Shown: piece after piece, positions 33,139-44,500 of the stretch
Position numbering within the stretch: position 1 is the first letter of the stretch
Layout: every line of letters begins with the position of its first letter
Assembly: GCA_905221605.1 (NCBI GenBank)
Contig: CAJNDS010002264.1
Location: 186,001-250,000, forward strand
DNA length: 64,000 bases
Reading direction: 5' to 3'
Origin: Symbiodinium natans
Lineage: Eukaryota > Sar > Dinophyceae > Suessiales > Symbiodiniaceae
The notes under the pieces: model-generated
The model's database searches: none
What the model saw: only the letters and a program-made list of their open reading frames with translations
Told to the model about the DNA's origin: nothing
Position numbers and translations under genes: made by a program

Positions 33139-34932
33139 TCATCCAAGGGGCAAGCTGGTGCTCCCTGTGGATCTTGGCCGTTCCGCTTCTTGGACGATTG
33201 TAAACATGTTGTGGTAGCGTGCGTCTGCTGAGTTGAAGGCCGGTGACCATTCAGCCTCGAATGGGAATGCCACCTCCTGATGACTCAAGAAACTGCGCTG
33301 GAAGTTGAAGATTGCCACGACGTCATCACCAGGGCCGCCATTGTACCAACGGTGAATGATCAAAACTTTGTTGTCCTGGTCAATCGTCACGTTTACGCCT
33401 TCCCCTTGGAGGCCTTTGCTTGTATTGAGTAAGTTCCGGCGCAGGCTTATCAAGTCTTGGTGCAGACTGAAAGTGCCAGCATTCGCTGCCTTCATCGCCC
33501 AATCTAAAGGCGTCTCCGCAGAAAATGAGTCTCTAACCAAGAAATCTTGTCCCTGAAAAAGCATGGGGATACCTGGGCTGACCATGACCAATGCAGATGC
33601 CATGGCGGCAAGTCGAGCCGCCACCCAAGAATCGAGACGCCCAGCAACGATACCCGGGAGCCTCTGCCTGCCTGCCTCATCATGGCTTTCCATGTAAATG
33701 ACGCGCCGGAACGATGCGCTAAGCGACCTGCCCAGCACTGCCTCCATTAGCGTGTCCATGCGCCTGTCCTTGTCGTTCGCCTTGGCCAGCACATGCTGCA
33801 CAAGCCAGTGAAAGCGGGCATCCCATTGACTATCGAAGCCCAGACCACCAGCGGAAACCTCCTCAGTCATGGTGGCATTGTCTTGCAAGTCCTCGGCAAT
33901 TATCATCTTCCCCTGCAGCTGGCGAGCCGCCTGGGTCAGCTCTTTCAGGGTCAGCTCTCCATCTGGGTTGAAGGTGGCTGAACTACGGTTGGTTTCAGAG
34001 CCTCCCCATGAGCGGATGAAGCTGACCCCATCCACCCGCAAGCCATCACAGTGCATCGTGTCCAGCCAGAAAAGCGCATTGTCTATGATATAGGACCTGA
34101 CATGCTGCAAGCCATAGTTTGGCCGAGTATGAGCCCATGGCGTCTCGGCCCTATCGTCATTGTAGAAGTAGATTCCACCCAAATCATTCTCAAACCATCC
34201 ATCGAAGCGCCACAATGGAAGATCCATGGGCCCCAAATGGTTGTAGACAACGTCCAGTATCACAGCAATACCTGCATTGTGGCAGGCGTTCACGAAGCGC
34301 TTGAAGGCATCCGGTCCTCCGTACGCGTGCTCGACGGCGTAAGGATAAGCTGTTGTGTATCCCCAACCAACCTCACCATCAAACTCCGCAACAGGCATGA
34401 GTTCGATGGCATTCGCACCGAGTTGCAGGATGTGATCCAGCTTTGGAATGCACATGTCTAACGTCGCGCTGCCCGGCCACCCCTCGTGGCCACAAAACGT
34501 GCCCACATGAAGCTCGTAGAGAACCAGGGTGTTCGAGTCAGGCATCGACCAGTTGGCATCTGACCACTGGAAACTGTCATCAGAGTATGCGATGGAGTTG
34601 CCCAATGTCTCGCCGTCCTGCTTCCTGGACCACGGGTCCGGGCGCCAAAGTTCCTGGCCATCTTGGGAGACAATGTGGATCTTGTAGGCAGCACCCCTTC
34701 GAAGGAGGTAGTCCCGTGTGGGGTCGGCAGGTAGCCTCAGCACCCACCAGCCATTATCTAGAGCTGACAGCCGATCTGTCGGTGTCCAGTTGTTCCAGGA
34801 AGCGGCCACGGAAACCTGCTGAGCATGAGGCGCGTAAATCCGAACTTCGGCGCCGCCCTCGGCCAGCAGATGAAAGCCTTCACCATACCTCGCGGACGCT
34901 GCGCATGCAAGGACCACTGCTGCGAGGGTCAA
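33139..34932 (-). CDS. GH13 alpha-amylase-superfamily enzyme, glucan branching/TreZ-like, probably secreted
   Basis: One uninterrupted frame of about 597 residues begins with a hydrophobic segment ('LLTLAAVVLACAASA') that looks like a signal peptide. It then has a CBM48-like beta domain ('VSVAASWNNWTPTDRLSALD'). A GH13 barrel follows with all four conserved regions: 'ILDVVYNHLG' (Asp227, His232), 'DGLRVDGVSF' (nucleophile Asp301), 'IIAEDL' (acid/base Glu347) and 'ESHDE' (His417, Asp418). 'PGIPMLFQGQDFL' and a C-terminal beta domain complete it. The family acts on alpha-1,4/1,6 glucans; the layout is closest to branching enzymes or maltooligosyltrehalose hydrolases. No in-frame ATG exists between the upstream stop and the hydrophobic segment. 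The frame begins at TTG, so the true start is probably in an undetected 5' exon. Absence of introns over 1.8 kb is unusual beside its neighbours and could mean transfer from bacteria or retro-copying. Confidence 0.88.
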   Translation of the reverse strand: MTLAAVVLACAASARYGEGFHLLAEGGAEVRIYAPHAQQVSVAASWNNWTPTDRLSALDNGWWVLRLPADPTRDYLLRRGAAYKIHIVSQDGQELWRPDPWSRKQDGETLGNSIAYSDDSFQWSDANWSMPDSNTLVLYELHVGTFCGHEGWPGSATLDMCIPKLDHILQLGANAIELMPVAEFDGEVGWGYTTAYPYAVEHAYGGPDAFKRFVNACHNAGIAVILDVVYNHLGPMDLPLWRFDGWFENDLGGIYFYNDDRAETPWAHTRPNYGLQHVRSYIIDNALFWLDTMHCDGLRVDGVSFIRSWGGSETNRSSATFNPDGELTLKELTQAARQLQGKMIIAEDLQDNATMTEEVSAGGLGFDSQWDARFHWLVQHVLAKANDKDRRMDTLMEAVLGRSLSASFRRVIYMESHDEAGRQRLPGIVAGRLDSWVAARLAAMASALVMVSPGIPMLFQGQDFLVRDSFSAETPLDWAMKAANAGTFSLHQDLISLRRNLLNTSKGLQGEGVNVTIDQDNKVLIIHRWYNGGPGDDVVAIFNFQRSFLSHQEVAFPFEAEWSPAFNSADARYHNMFTIVQEAERPRSTGSTSLPLG

Positions 34933-35367
34933 GAGCCTTAGCCGGGGCTGTGCTGTGCCATGCCCATCAGACCCTTATACGGCCCTAAGGAAACTTGACA
35001 ACGACCCCGCCGGGAGTCGCCAACTTGGCACCTATAGGCCTAGCAAAACTTTGCCTCTGCGCCTGGAAGCTTGCAAGGACACTGGGCCATGGCTCGCTCT
35101 TGAGCTTCTTAGTCACTATCCTCCACTCAACTCAAGTAACTCAAATCGCGCTTGCGGGCCACTTTGGCAGCTGCTGCTTCTGCGCTTCTTCGGATCGTGC
35201 TCCGGGCTTCGCTTTGGGCCACCGGCTGAGATTCCACGATTCACAGCACTTTCCGCATCTCCCCCACAAGAGCACAAAACCCATGGATGCCCTATGATGC
35301 CCTACAAGACTCTGCTTTGGCAATCTCAGTCGCACAATTGCCCTTTAAACCCTCAGCCGAGTCTTTT
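34933..35367. other. Short intergenic stretch between GH13 and TAF1
   Basis: No exon is visible. It should hold the 5' end of the GH13 gene and the 3' untranslated region of the TAF1 gene. Confidence 0.5.
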
Positions 35368-38300
35368 CTAAGCAAGGCGAAAGCGTTTCTGCGTTCGGTC
35401 CGCTGGATCTGATTGGGGATCCAAAGGCCGCGAAGGCCGCGAAGGCCGTGCTATGTCCGATTTGTCGGAGCACGGTGCATCGCCCTTTCCAGAAACGCTG
35501 GCTTTGCTGGAGACACTGGCTATCTTCTGACGCTTGTGTCCTTTGTGTCCTTTGTGTCCTTTGTGTCCTTGCGAGCTGCGCCTGGACTGCGCCTTCCGCG
35601 CACGTGATCTTGCTTGACCTGGCCCCTCACTGGAGCTGTCTGAGTCCCAACCAGATGATGCCCCTGACAGGGTCCGAGTCCTGCGCTTTGATGTGCCCGG
35701 GCTCATCGGGCTCATGGCAAGGCCCTGAGGGGCGTCTTGCGACTGAAGCCCTCTGTAGAGATTGATGTTCTCCTCACCAACCACGTACATGACTTTCTCT
35801 TTGAAGCCCGCCGTCGTCTTGTGCAAAGTCACAACCTTCAAAACCTTGACCGTCTTGACGGTTCCATCCGATTGTGCTTGCATTGTTTGCATTGTTTGCA
35901 CTCGTTGCTCTTCTCTTTGCATTGCTTGCGGGAGTTCCTTCTGCCCGGGGGGCTCCCACTCCTGGGGAGCCTGGGGCTTCTCGGACTCTTGAGCAACTTG
36001 CGGGTTGGATATCTTGGATTCCGCCGCAGTCTGTGACGGCTGCGTTTCCTTCGACTTCTCGCTGTCGATGCCAAGAGTTTGGCGCATCTTCAGGAGCTCC
36101 ATTTGATCACTGTCCGCCTTGTCCGCCTTGTCCGCCTTGTCCGCCTTGTCCGGCCTGCTCGGAGTTTCGAAGGCTGCGGCTCCGGGGCCTTCTGCCAACG
36201 CAGCAAGCCAATCTTGCTCATCAAGCAAGTCTTGACCGTCCGGTCCCTCCTCTCCAGAGGCATCCAAAGATTCTGAAGCTTCAGCAGAGAGCGCTGCCGC
36301 CTGCCGCTCGAAGGCTTCTTGCAGCAGGCTGGCATGCTTGCGCTTGAGGTTCTTTTGCTCCTGCTTCGCATCCTTTGCGTCCTTGGCGACTAGGCTCGCC
36401 CCGCTCCAGCCAGTCACAGCAATATGCCCGGTTGCCTCTTCGGTGCTCAGGGATCGGCACAACAAGGAGATGCGATCCCAGCGGCTGAGTGAGCGAAACA
36501 TCCTCTCCGGAAACTTTGCCCGCAAACGCCCGCGAAGCTCTGCGTCAGGGAGTCGCTGCAAGGCAGCCAACTCGATGCAGTCGCCCAGCTCCTTGGGGCC
36601 CACTGACAAGAAGCTTGCCGCTTCCAGGCGGGCGCTGGGATCGCCCGGCCCCACAATTGCCAAACTCCGAGAAGCTCCCCTCTCTCTGTCGGCATTTCTG
36701 CCATCCTTCAGCACTTGCAGAGTGAGGTGCCACGGGGCCAGCTGCAGCTGCTCTAGAACCCAGCGAGCGCAGAAGAGAAGGTTGGACTCCCCGCCTTTTC
36801 CAGCGCTCTCGCGGTGCTGCTCGAGCTTCTCCAGTTCCTGCATGGCTTTGTAGACTTTCTTGTCGTCGGTGTTTATGTCAATGCCCAGTTCTTGCAGGCG
36901 CTCTTGACCTCTCCGTGCCGCATCCAGCAGAGAGACCACTTCTGGTAGTGAAATCGGCTTCCCGGGCTTCTCGGAGCCTCCGGACCCTCTCAGCTCGGCC
37001 ACGGAGTTCGCCGAGACCTCGGGAAACCACTGGAAGACGCTCTCGGCCACCTCCTCGAAGATGGCTTCGCCCAGGTCTCCAGAAATGTCTCCCGAAGATT
37101 CCCTCTGCCATTTCCTCTTGGCCTCAGCGTACATGCGGCGGATGCATTCGTTGCGGAGCAGCGCATACTCCTTGCTCTGGGGGCTTGGGACGCGCTTCTT
37201 TGGTTCGCTTTGTCCCACCAGACAACACGTCTCCAGGCGTCGCAAATACAGTCCCCATGTTGCTGAGAGACCGCGACTTTGCACCAGAAGAAACTTGTTC
37301 TCAAGTTTATGGCGGAAGAGTGGTGCTCTCTGGAGCAAAGACTCCATGGTTGACATGCCCTGACCTGGCTGCAGCCGTACTTTGGAAGAGATCCCTGGCA
37401 GAACTGCATCTTGCAAGGCAACAGGGCAGCGACATCCTAAGGGGCCCAATGCCTGGCCCTCGAAGCTCTTCCTTGGTGCGTGCGGCACGTAGTAGGACCC
37501 GACTTGGTGGCTCATTCCCACACCCAGAAGAAGTGGAGGGAATTCCTCGACATACTCATACAACACAAAGGGCTGGCCACCACGTAAGGACAGTTCGGCC
37601 ACTGACGGGGGGGAGGTTCCCAACCAGCGCTTCATTGGAACGGGCATGCAAACCCTGCTAGGGATGACAGTGCTTTCTTTGGGCCTCGCTGGCCTCAGCA
37701 ATCTTCCCCAGAATGGTTGTGCACAAGAACTGTGCAGCTCCCGGTGCATCTCGGCGGCATTGGATCTGACACGAAGCTGGTTTGCTGTGGATGCTGTGGA
37801 TGCTGTGGATGTGTAGCGAGTCCAGCTTGGGGGCTGCAGCGGATCAGGCGTAGGCACCGACTGCGCAGACTCGATCACGGAGTCTCTCTTGAGCAGAGAG
37901 GGCCGGAGACTCTGCCAAAGTTGCCGACATCGCCTCAAGAAAGGCTCCGGACCTGCGTTGTTGTCTCGGCCTCCTCTTGAAATCCCAAGACCTGCTAGAA
38001 GAAGCGTGTGGAAGTCTGGAACTTTCATCAGCCGGTGGATGACACCTCGGCTCCGAGCTCTGTCGCTCGTGAGTACACGATCAGTACACGGCAACACGAT
38101 TAGGCAACAGCCCAGCCAGGACACTTTGTGACGCCGTGGCGCCGTCGAGCAAGCAACTTTGTGCAGAGGCATGTCCTTTGTCTCTTGCAGTATTCACTCA
38201 CGAATTCATCAAATCGCTGATGTCCCTCTCGCATTCCCCGAGGTTGGGGTGTGCATGTCCTCTCCTGCGATGCCGCGAGAAACCGGCACCTGCCCATTGC

Positions 38301-39050
38301 CTTTTCAGGAAATTCAAGAAGTCTCAATCTGCATTGATTGCCTTCTGTTGCTGTTGTCTCTTGGCATCTCTTGGTCTGCTCAGGCCTTGCGACTGGCAGG
38401 CGTAGCTGGCAGCAGCCTTCTGCGGAGCAAGCACTGGCCCTAACAGTGGGGCACGAAAAACACGAGGCCTCAACATCAACCTCCAGCTCGCCCCACAGAT
38501 TGTCCCCTTAGCACACGCCAAGTAGTCTTACCAAGCGACACAGGAAAACACCAACAGAAAGACTCGACTGAAAGAGTGAAAGACGAAAAGTTGCCACCGT
38601 TACAGCCCCAGACTCGGGCTGCTTTCGCACCCGGCAAGTGAAAGGCGGGAGGCGGCTGCGCGGGAGCCGTAGGCAAGGGAGGCAGCTTTGGCGAAGGTCG
38701 TGCGCGAAGCACCGGCGACTCGGCATCCAAGATGGGTGTTGCTAATGGTGTTAGTGGCGTTGCTAGTGGCGTTGATGGTACATCAAACATGGGCGATGGC
38801 AAAGGTGTCGCAGACACAGACTCGCAGTGTTCGCCTCGCTCTGAGAGCGGCTGCACGAAGCCAGCTACCTCCATCGCAGCTGCATTCTCAAAACCTCTTT
38901 GATCCTCCGCTTCCTCCGCTTCCTCCGCTTCCTCTTCTAGGCTCGGCTCTGGTCGCAGGACGGTCGACTTTACGGGGCAAACTGACTCAAGGACTACTCT
39001 CGTCCAGTCGTTTGCCACGTGAAGGTCTCGTTGCAATGCCATGGCACAAT
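35368..39050 (-). CDS. TAF1: TFIID subunit 1 (TAF1) homologue
   Basis: The main exon (from about 38000 to the stop at 35368) encodes roughly 900 residues. Its first half carries the TAF1 core (DUF3591). This includes 'LSLRGGQPFVLYEYVEEFPP', then LLLGVGM, 'KVRLQPGQGMSTMESLLQRA', 'PLFRHKLENKFLLVQSRG' and 'CLVGQSEPKKRVPSP'. It continues with a helical stretch ending in 'VFQWFPEVSANSV'. The second half is low-complexity and charged. It has tandem (DKA)n and (GHK)n tracts, SR-like segments and a basic C-terminus (RKRFRLA-like), fitting a nuclear protein. Probable N-terminal exon(s) lie at about 39050-38640 ('DWTRVVLESVCPVKST' and a Pro-rich tract). No zinc knuckle or C-terminal bromodomains were seen, unlike animal TAF1. 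TAF1 scaffolds TFIID at RNA polymerase II promoters. Confidence 0.82.
35536..35570. repeat. 9-bp coding minisatellite in TAF1
   Basis: Units of TGTCCTTTG encode a tandem GHK tract in the TAF1 C-terminal region. Confidence 0.9.
36111..36150. repeat. 9-bp coding minisatellite in TAF1
   Basis: Units of TGTCCGCCT encode a tandem DKA tract in the TAF1 C-terminal half. Confidence 0.9.
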
Positions 39051-39649
39051 CACGGCCGTGCCGTTTCCAAGCCACATCCGAAAGATGGAATCCGTGGCTC
39101 TTCCGCCGGTCAGACCGAAAGAACGTCGCCTACTGCAAAGTACTTTCGGCCGCCAGAAAAAGCAGACATGGCAAGGCCAAAGGACGAAAATGCTTTCGCG
39201 ATGCTCAACTTTGCGTGCACATCAGAGTCATCGTCAGAGACCCTAGTGTAGATGCCTTTCTTGAACAGTGCAGCCACCCATGTCACTGAGCCGCTGCGAT
39301 GCACAAGCAGTCAAAGTAAAATAGGTCAGTTAGTGTAGGCAAGAAAATCGCCTGGTGTTTCTTCAGCTGCGGCCACCTTTTGCCACTCTTAGGAAGTAAC
39401 GTCCACGGAAGCCATTTGGCTCCCTGGCAAACCCTGGCAAATGGACCTTGTGAAACTCAGCTTGCGGGGAGCAGCCTTGCACTTCGCACCGCCATTCCTG
39501 CCAAGAGGGACGCGCTATTTCACCTCAGTAAGACTTGATTTCACGCTCGGTACACTCAGGCAAGTTAATCATTGAATTCTTAGTACTTATAGTAGAGGCT
39601 CAGGCATCCTCTCGGCCGAAGATGTCCCGATTCACCTGTCCCAAGAAGC

Positions 39650-41658
39650 AAAACACACATGTGCACAACACAGCCTTCGGCAGTGACCTCTTCGAGCGGC
39701 ATCGGGTGGCACTTGCCGTAGAAGTTCTCGAGATGCTCGACCTCGTCGGCAACCTGCGGTCACTGTTGGCATTGAGTCAAGGAAGTCCAGCCACAGACAG
39801 CCAGAGACACTTCCCAAGACCCCTCACCTTCTCCAGCTCAAATCTCAGCAGGCGCGCAATGTAATCATGATCATGAACCTTTTTCGTTTGTGGATACCTT
39901 ATCGTCGCCACGCGAAAAGCATAATGCATGAACCCATTCGCACACCCACAAACTGCACTGTGATTTGGAGCAACCAACTACGCACTGCGGAGACGATCGC
40001 GCGGTCCAGGCACTGCTCTAAGGTATGGTGCACGACGTCCCCGTTCAGAACATAGATCATGGTTGGCTCAAGGCACTTCACCTTACATCTATCCGTCTAT
40101 TCCAGATTCTGACCCCATCCGTGCATGCCCACTATGTCACTGTGATCACCGCCGGCGGGTGGCAGTAGCGGTTCTGCGCTTGTCAGAGCCAAAGACTGCA
40201 ACATCACCTGCCAGCCATCCACGTAGACTCCCGCAAAAAAGTCAACGGAAAGGCCAGCCCATGCCAAATTAATCAGCAGATATCCACAGCCATGCTGCCA
40301 AGATGCCAAGGACGACACCGCCACCTAACTCAGCCACTCGCTTGCTCCCCTTCCTCTGCTCGCTTCTGTAAGGCAAAGCGGCAAAACGCGAAAACGGGCA
40401 GCACCATGCAACACTAAACAGAATCAATCAACCATTGCCTGCCAAGCTACAGGACTTCCACCTTGCCCACGTGGACAATGAACATCTCAAATCCCATCTC
40501 GCCCTCCTGAAGACCCCCAGCACCAGTGGCGGGCAAGCAAGGCTTGGCTCTGCAGGGCTCTAATTCTATTACACGAAGGCCTTCATCACAGCCATGCCGG
40601 GGTAGTACAGCCTGCGAATACCATTTCAGCACACGCGGCCAAGAGTGGAACAGTGGAACTTGCCTTGGCTCCAGATACTCACAGATGTGTTTGACGAAGT
40701 CGCGCTCCTTGGAAAAGGCATGGCTTGGCAGAGAGCGTCATAGAGCCCTGACCGAGTAAGGATGTGGCGAACTTCGCAAAAAAGGGCAAATTGCAGAAAG
40801 CATCTGTATCACCTGGCGGCCACCAGAAACAGAAGTCACAAATGACATTACAGCGCGGGCAGCACTGGCGAGATTCTGCATCTTCTCCAGATGTTTCAGC
40901 AATGGGAACTCGTCGAGGCCTCCTGACACTGAAACAAGCAATACCACACGCACGAGGCGCTCCAGCGAACAAAATCGGAAAGCAATCTGAAAGCAAAATC
41001 TCCTGTCATGTCGACCAGGGTGTGGAAGGCAGTTCGAGAAAGCAACAGCAACGAGGAGTCTTCTGCACAGCGACAGGTGTGTGCGCGCCGCTCCAATACA
41101 CCCAACATACCTGAGCCCGCTTGCACAGATGAATGGAGCTGGGACGAGCTGAACCCCTACTACAAGCCCTACATACACACTTTAAGCTGCTGGCCGACAT
41201 CGCCACAAATACCACCAGGTGAAATTTCACCTCTGTGTCAATCACGCGAACCAGCACAGAGTACAGAATGTCTGGTGCAGTGAAGGTGACAAACGCCGCA
41301 TCAGGCACCTATGACAATCGGTGGCGAGGATGGATTTCGGACAATCGTTTTCTCCAGTCTACCCGCAAGTAGAATGCACATCCAGTCTCCTGAAGGGCCA
41401 CCAACGAAATCCATGAGAGAGCAGGTCCCCTCGCATACCGAAATGCTTCTTTCCAGACCTTGTCCCCTACTAGAGGCCAGCACACAGCTCAAGCCTAGCT
41501 GGCCTAGCTCCGCTAGCTTTCGTGACAACCGCAACTCTGGAGTGGTGTCCTTCTTGGCCTTGCTTGTACACCATAGCGCCCCGTGCATACTCGACAGGCA
41601 CGACAGCATCGCAGAGCGAATGCCGAAATTCATCCGACGCTTGCTCGAACAAGATGAT
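39650..41658 (-). CDS. Protein with two cyclic-nucleotide-binding domains (partial)
   Basis: A first CNBD is spread over three exons. They read 'IILFEQASDEFRHSLCDAVV' and 'EYARGAMVYKQGQEG' (41658-41565), 'GDWMCILLAGRLEKTI' (about 41400-41340), and 'CRCAEDSSLLLLSRTAFHTL' (about 41090-41020). A second begins with 'LPFFAKFATSLLG' (about 40790-40750) and continues with 'EGEMGFEMFIVHVGKVEV' (about 40505-40450). Later exons ('TMIYVLNGDVVHHTLEQCLD', 'HDYIARLLRFELEK', 'DEVEHLENFYGKCHPM') are protein-like but unassigned. The repeat of 'PLFxxxxxxFxxxL...GxxMxxIxxGxxE' is the fold of PKA/PKG regulatory regions and CNG-type channels. I saw neither a kinase nor a clear pore. The canonical phosphate-binding cassette Arg was not located, so ligand binding is uncertain. 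Confidence 0.65.
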
Positions 41659-41719
41659 CTTCCTCGGACACCATGTACACAGCACATTCGCGTTACCACA
41701 CTCACTAGAGATCATATGG

Positions 41720-44500
41720 TACTTGGGAGCACAAAGTCAGGGTGCACTCCAACTCATCTTCTAAGCCGCTGCCAGGGCTGCCAGGGAGCTTGAGAAGCCG
41801 TGTGAAATCTCTCCGCGCCGTCTGGCTCTGCATCGATTCATCCTTTCAGATATCGTTAAACAAGGCTACAGCAGCTACAAACAAACAAAAATTTGCCAAA
41901 CATCCAAGAGCCTTGCTCGGGAAACCTATGGCCTATATCCATCACGACATCTCTATGGGGATTGCCGCCAAGTTGCCCACTTTTGGAGCAGCGCCTGTCT
42001 CAGAGCAAGTGCCAGAGAATCTGCGCAGATCTCTGACTGCTTCCGAACTCTGTGCCATGATGGAACAACAACATGGCACAGGCAAAGATAGGCAAAGGCA
42101 GCATGAAAGAAGCATAAATAGTACATCAGGCATCCGGACATCCAAGGCATAAGGGACTCCCATAAGGCACGCCTTGTCGTGAGCGGGCAGCCCGTGTCGC
42201 CGACACTCCGGCTCCATCGTCTGTGAACAAGCGTGCGCCTATGCCCTGTTCTCCCTTCTAGCAAAGCTAAGAGCAACCTGTGCTGTCAAAGCCTACCCAA
42301 CCAAATGTTGCCTAACGACAAAAAAAGGCCGGCGACATGGTTTTGTAAAACGCTTCATCTTGCTTTAGATTCAATCCTACGATTGCGCAGTGCCAACTTC
42401 TGTCACAGAGCCGTGGCTCAGACGCAAGAACATAGCACATCCTTTTCCCAATGCCACAGCTGCCACAGCGTAAACTCACAAAGATCTATTCGAATCTTGG
42501 CCAACCACGTTATCTGCCGCTGCTTCTCACAAGATGCGCCTGGACTTAGAAGAGTGAGAACTGAGAACTATTTGGTGCCAAACCCGCGTACATTAGAGCA
42601 TCGACCGATGCTTCACGTCGGGCGTCCGGCAGCGCAAGTCGTTCATTTGCAGCGACAGATTTGGCGCATACTTGAGGCCAAGAGCTACCCCACACTCTGC
42701 AAGAGCATTCGACATCTTTAGTCATGCTCTCGATATGCCTCCTAGAGGCCCTAGACTTCCGTAGCTCCTTCAGCTTCGGCCACCTTAACGCAAGCAAAGC
42801 GCAAGCTTCTCGGCTCTGACCAGAATGTTTTGCCTTTTCGCCTTCTGGGGGGGGGGGGGGGGCATCTGATGGCATTGGCATCTGTGATCTGAGTCCACTC
42901 TGGCAGTCTGACATGTTAAGGATCTTCACTCACCTTGAGCTTGGGCACCGCCTGCTCTGAGATGCCATTGTCCTCGCTTTGCGAGCCCTTCGGCGACTCT
43001 GCTGCCTCAGTCGCAGTCAAACTTTTCAAACGCATTCAAAAGCATCAGTGAGAAAGACAAAGGGGCGCCAACTTTCATCTATCGGACTCTCACTTCTCCC
43101 ACACTAGTCTGGCCACGCTTGTTCCTCGCAGGCTCACTTCCCCGCGCAGCCTCCTGACAAACGGGCTCGACATCTCTGCATCTGGCATGTTGGGGCAAAG
43201 CTGAGGCTGACTGTGCCTGGCTTCCACACCTTGGCAAACGCAGGATGATGTCACCAATGGGCAACTAAAACTACTAAAGCACAATAGATAATACTGGCAG
43301 CGCAAAAAGAACAAGATTTTTTGGTTTTTGCCACCCGCCCGGCCGATTCTTCAAACAGCACCACGAAAAGGAAGGATCAAAGCGCTGATCTAGAGAACAT
43401 GAACCAAGAATAAGGCTTGCCCGGACCAAGCGGCTGTCGTATGCTGGGCAGCCGTGGCTTTGGCATACAGAACAGCAAGCAGGATCGCAACATCCGCACT
43501 GACAGGAGGCCCTCCACGCCTGGACAAGAGCATGAATGGAAAATGAACTGCTACAGGGCGACGGTCTTTGTGACTGTCCCGGCCTTCTTTGCGCATCAGC
43601 CACTGGCAACAGATAAGTGTGTTGCCATCAGCACCGCGAGAATCCAAAGCCGCATCTTCCTGAGCACAAAGATCTGGAAAGTGGGAGGCTACAGTGGCTA
43701 CAGAGATCCGAGCGACAGGAGGTCAACAACAACGATCTGCCAGAACGCACAATTTCACCAGATGGCCACACGCTCGAAGCGTGGTGCTGCCGGTGCACAC
43801 GCTGAAGGGCCCACGAGCGCTTGAGACAAAAACAAGTATAGGCACTCAGGCATTCCACAGTACAATGTGACACTGCCACCATTTGCCACCCAACAACCCT
43901 CGAGAGTGAAGTTATGCGAAGGCGAATGGTTCTAGGCAAGGTCTCAGCCCTTGCGCACTTTCGCACCGGAAAGCCTCTCTGTCTGGATTCGTACAGGTCA
44001 GGAGCACTTCTGCCTTCCAATTGATTGTGGATTTTGCATTGTAAGGCTCAGTGCTAATTTCAACAGCTCAGGCTGCTCAGGATGGTCAACGCTCACGTGG
44101 ATACCTCCTGGGCAGCAAAGTAAACCAAACACCCAGCAAGTCGTCCGGAAATTTTTCGAATAGCAGAGGCGCTGCAGCTGGAAACCTCAAGACGTAAGAC
44201 TCAAGACCACGGTTCGGCCGGTTCGGCTGCTTTCTCTTCGGGGACTTGCTCCTTCACTGTTCCAGAACTTTGCGAACCCAAGAGCCAAGCTTGCTGACCC
44301 GGGCACCTGGTCCTCTTTCGATGGCTTTATCTCAGGAAGCATGTGCATGTACCACCTTCGGTGAGATGAGAAAGGCTCTCTCGAAACCGAAAGCACGCAC
44401 CGGACCCTCCTGCGGTGTGCTGCGTTAGGACAAAGTTGGGCCCGTGCCCGGGCAGAATGAGAAGCAGGATCAACAAGATCGTCGCACTTGGTGTCACGTG
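41720..44500. other. Unassigned stretch
   Basis: It contains a G16 run (42847-42862). Weak minus-strand open stretches lie near 42760-42600 and 43650-43380. I recognise no protein in them. The 5' part of the cyclic-nucleotide-binding gene may lie at the left end. Confidence 0.3.

Noticed and set aside
35537-36150. CRISPR-like regular repeats
   Set aside because: The short 9-bp units have no spacers and encode GHK and DKA tracts; these are minisatellites.
36915-37661. Plus-strand open frame of 248 codons inside TAF1
   Set aside because: Antisense shadow of the conserved TAF1 core.
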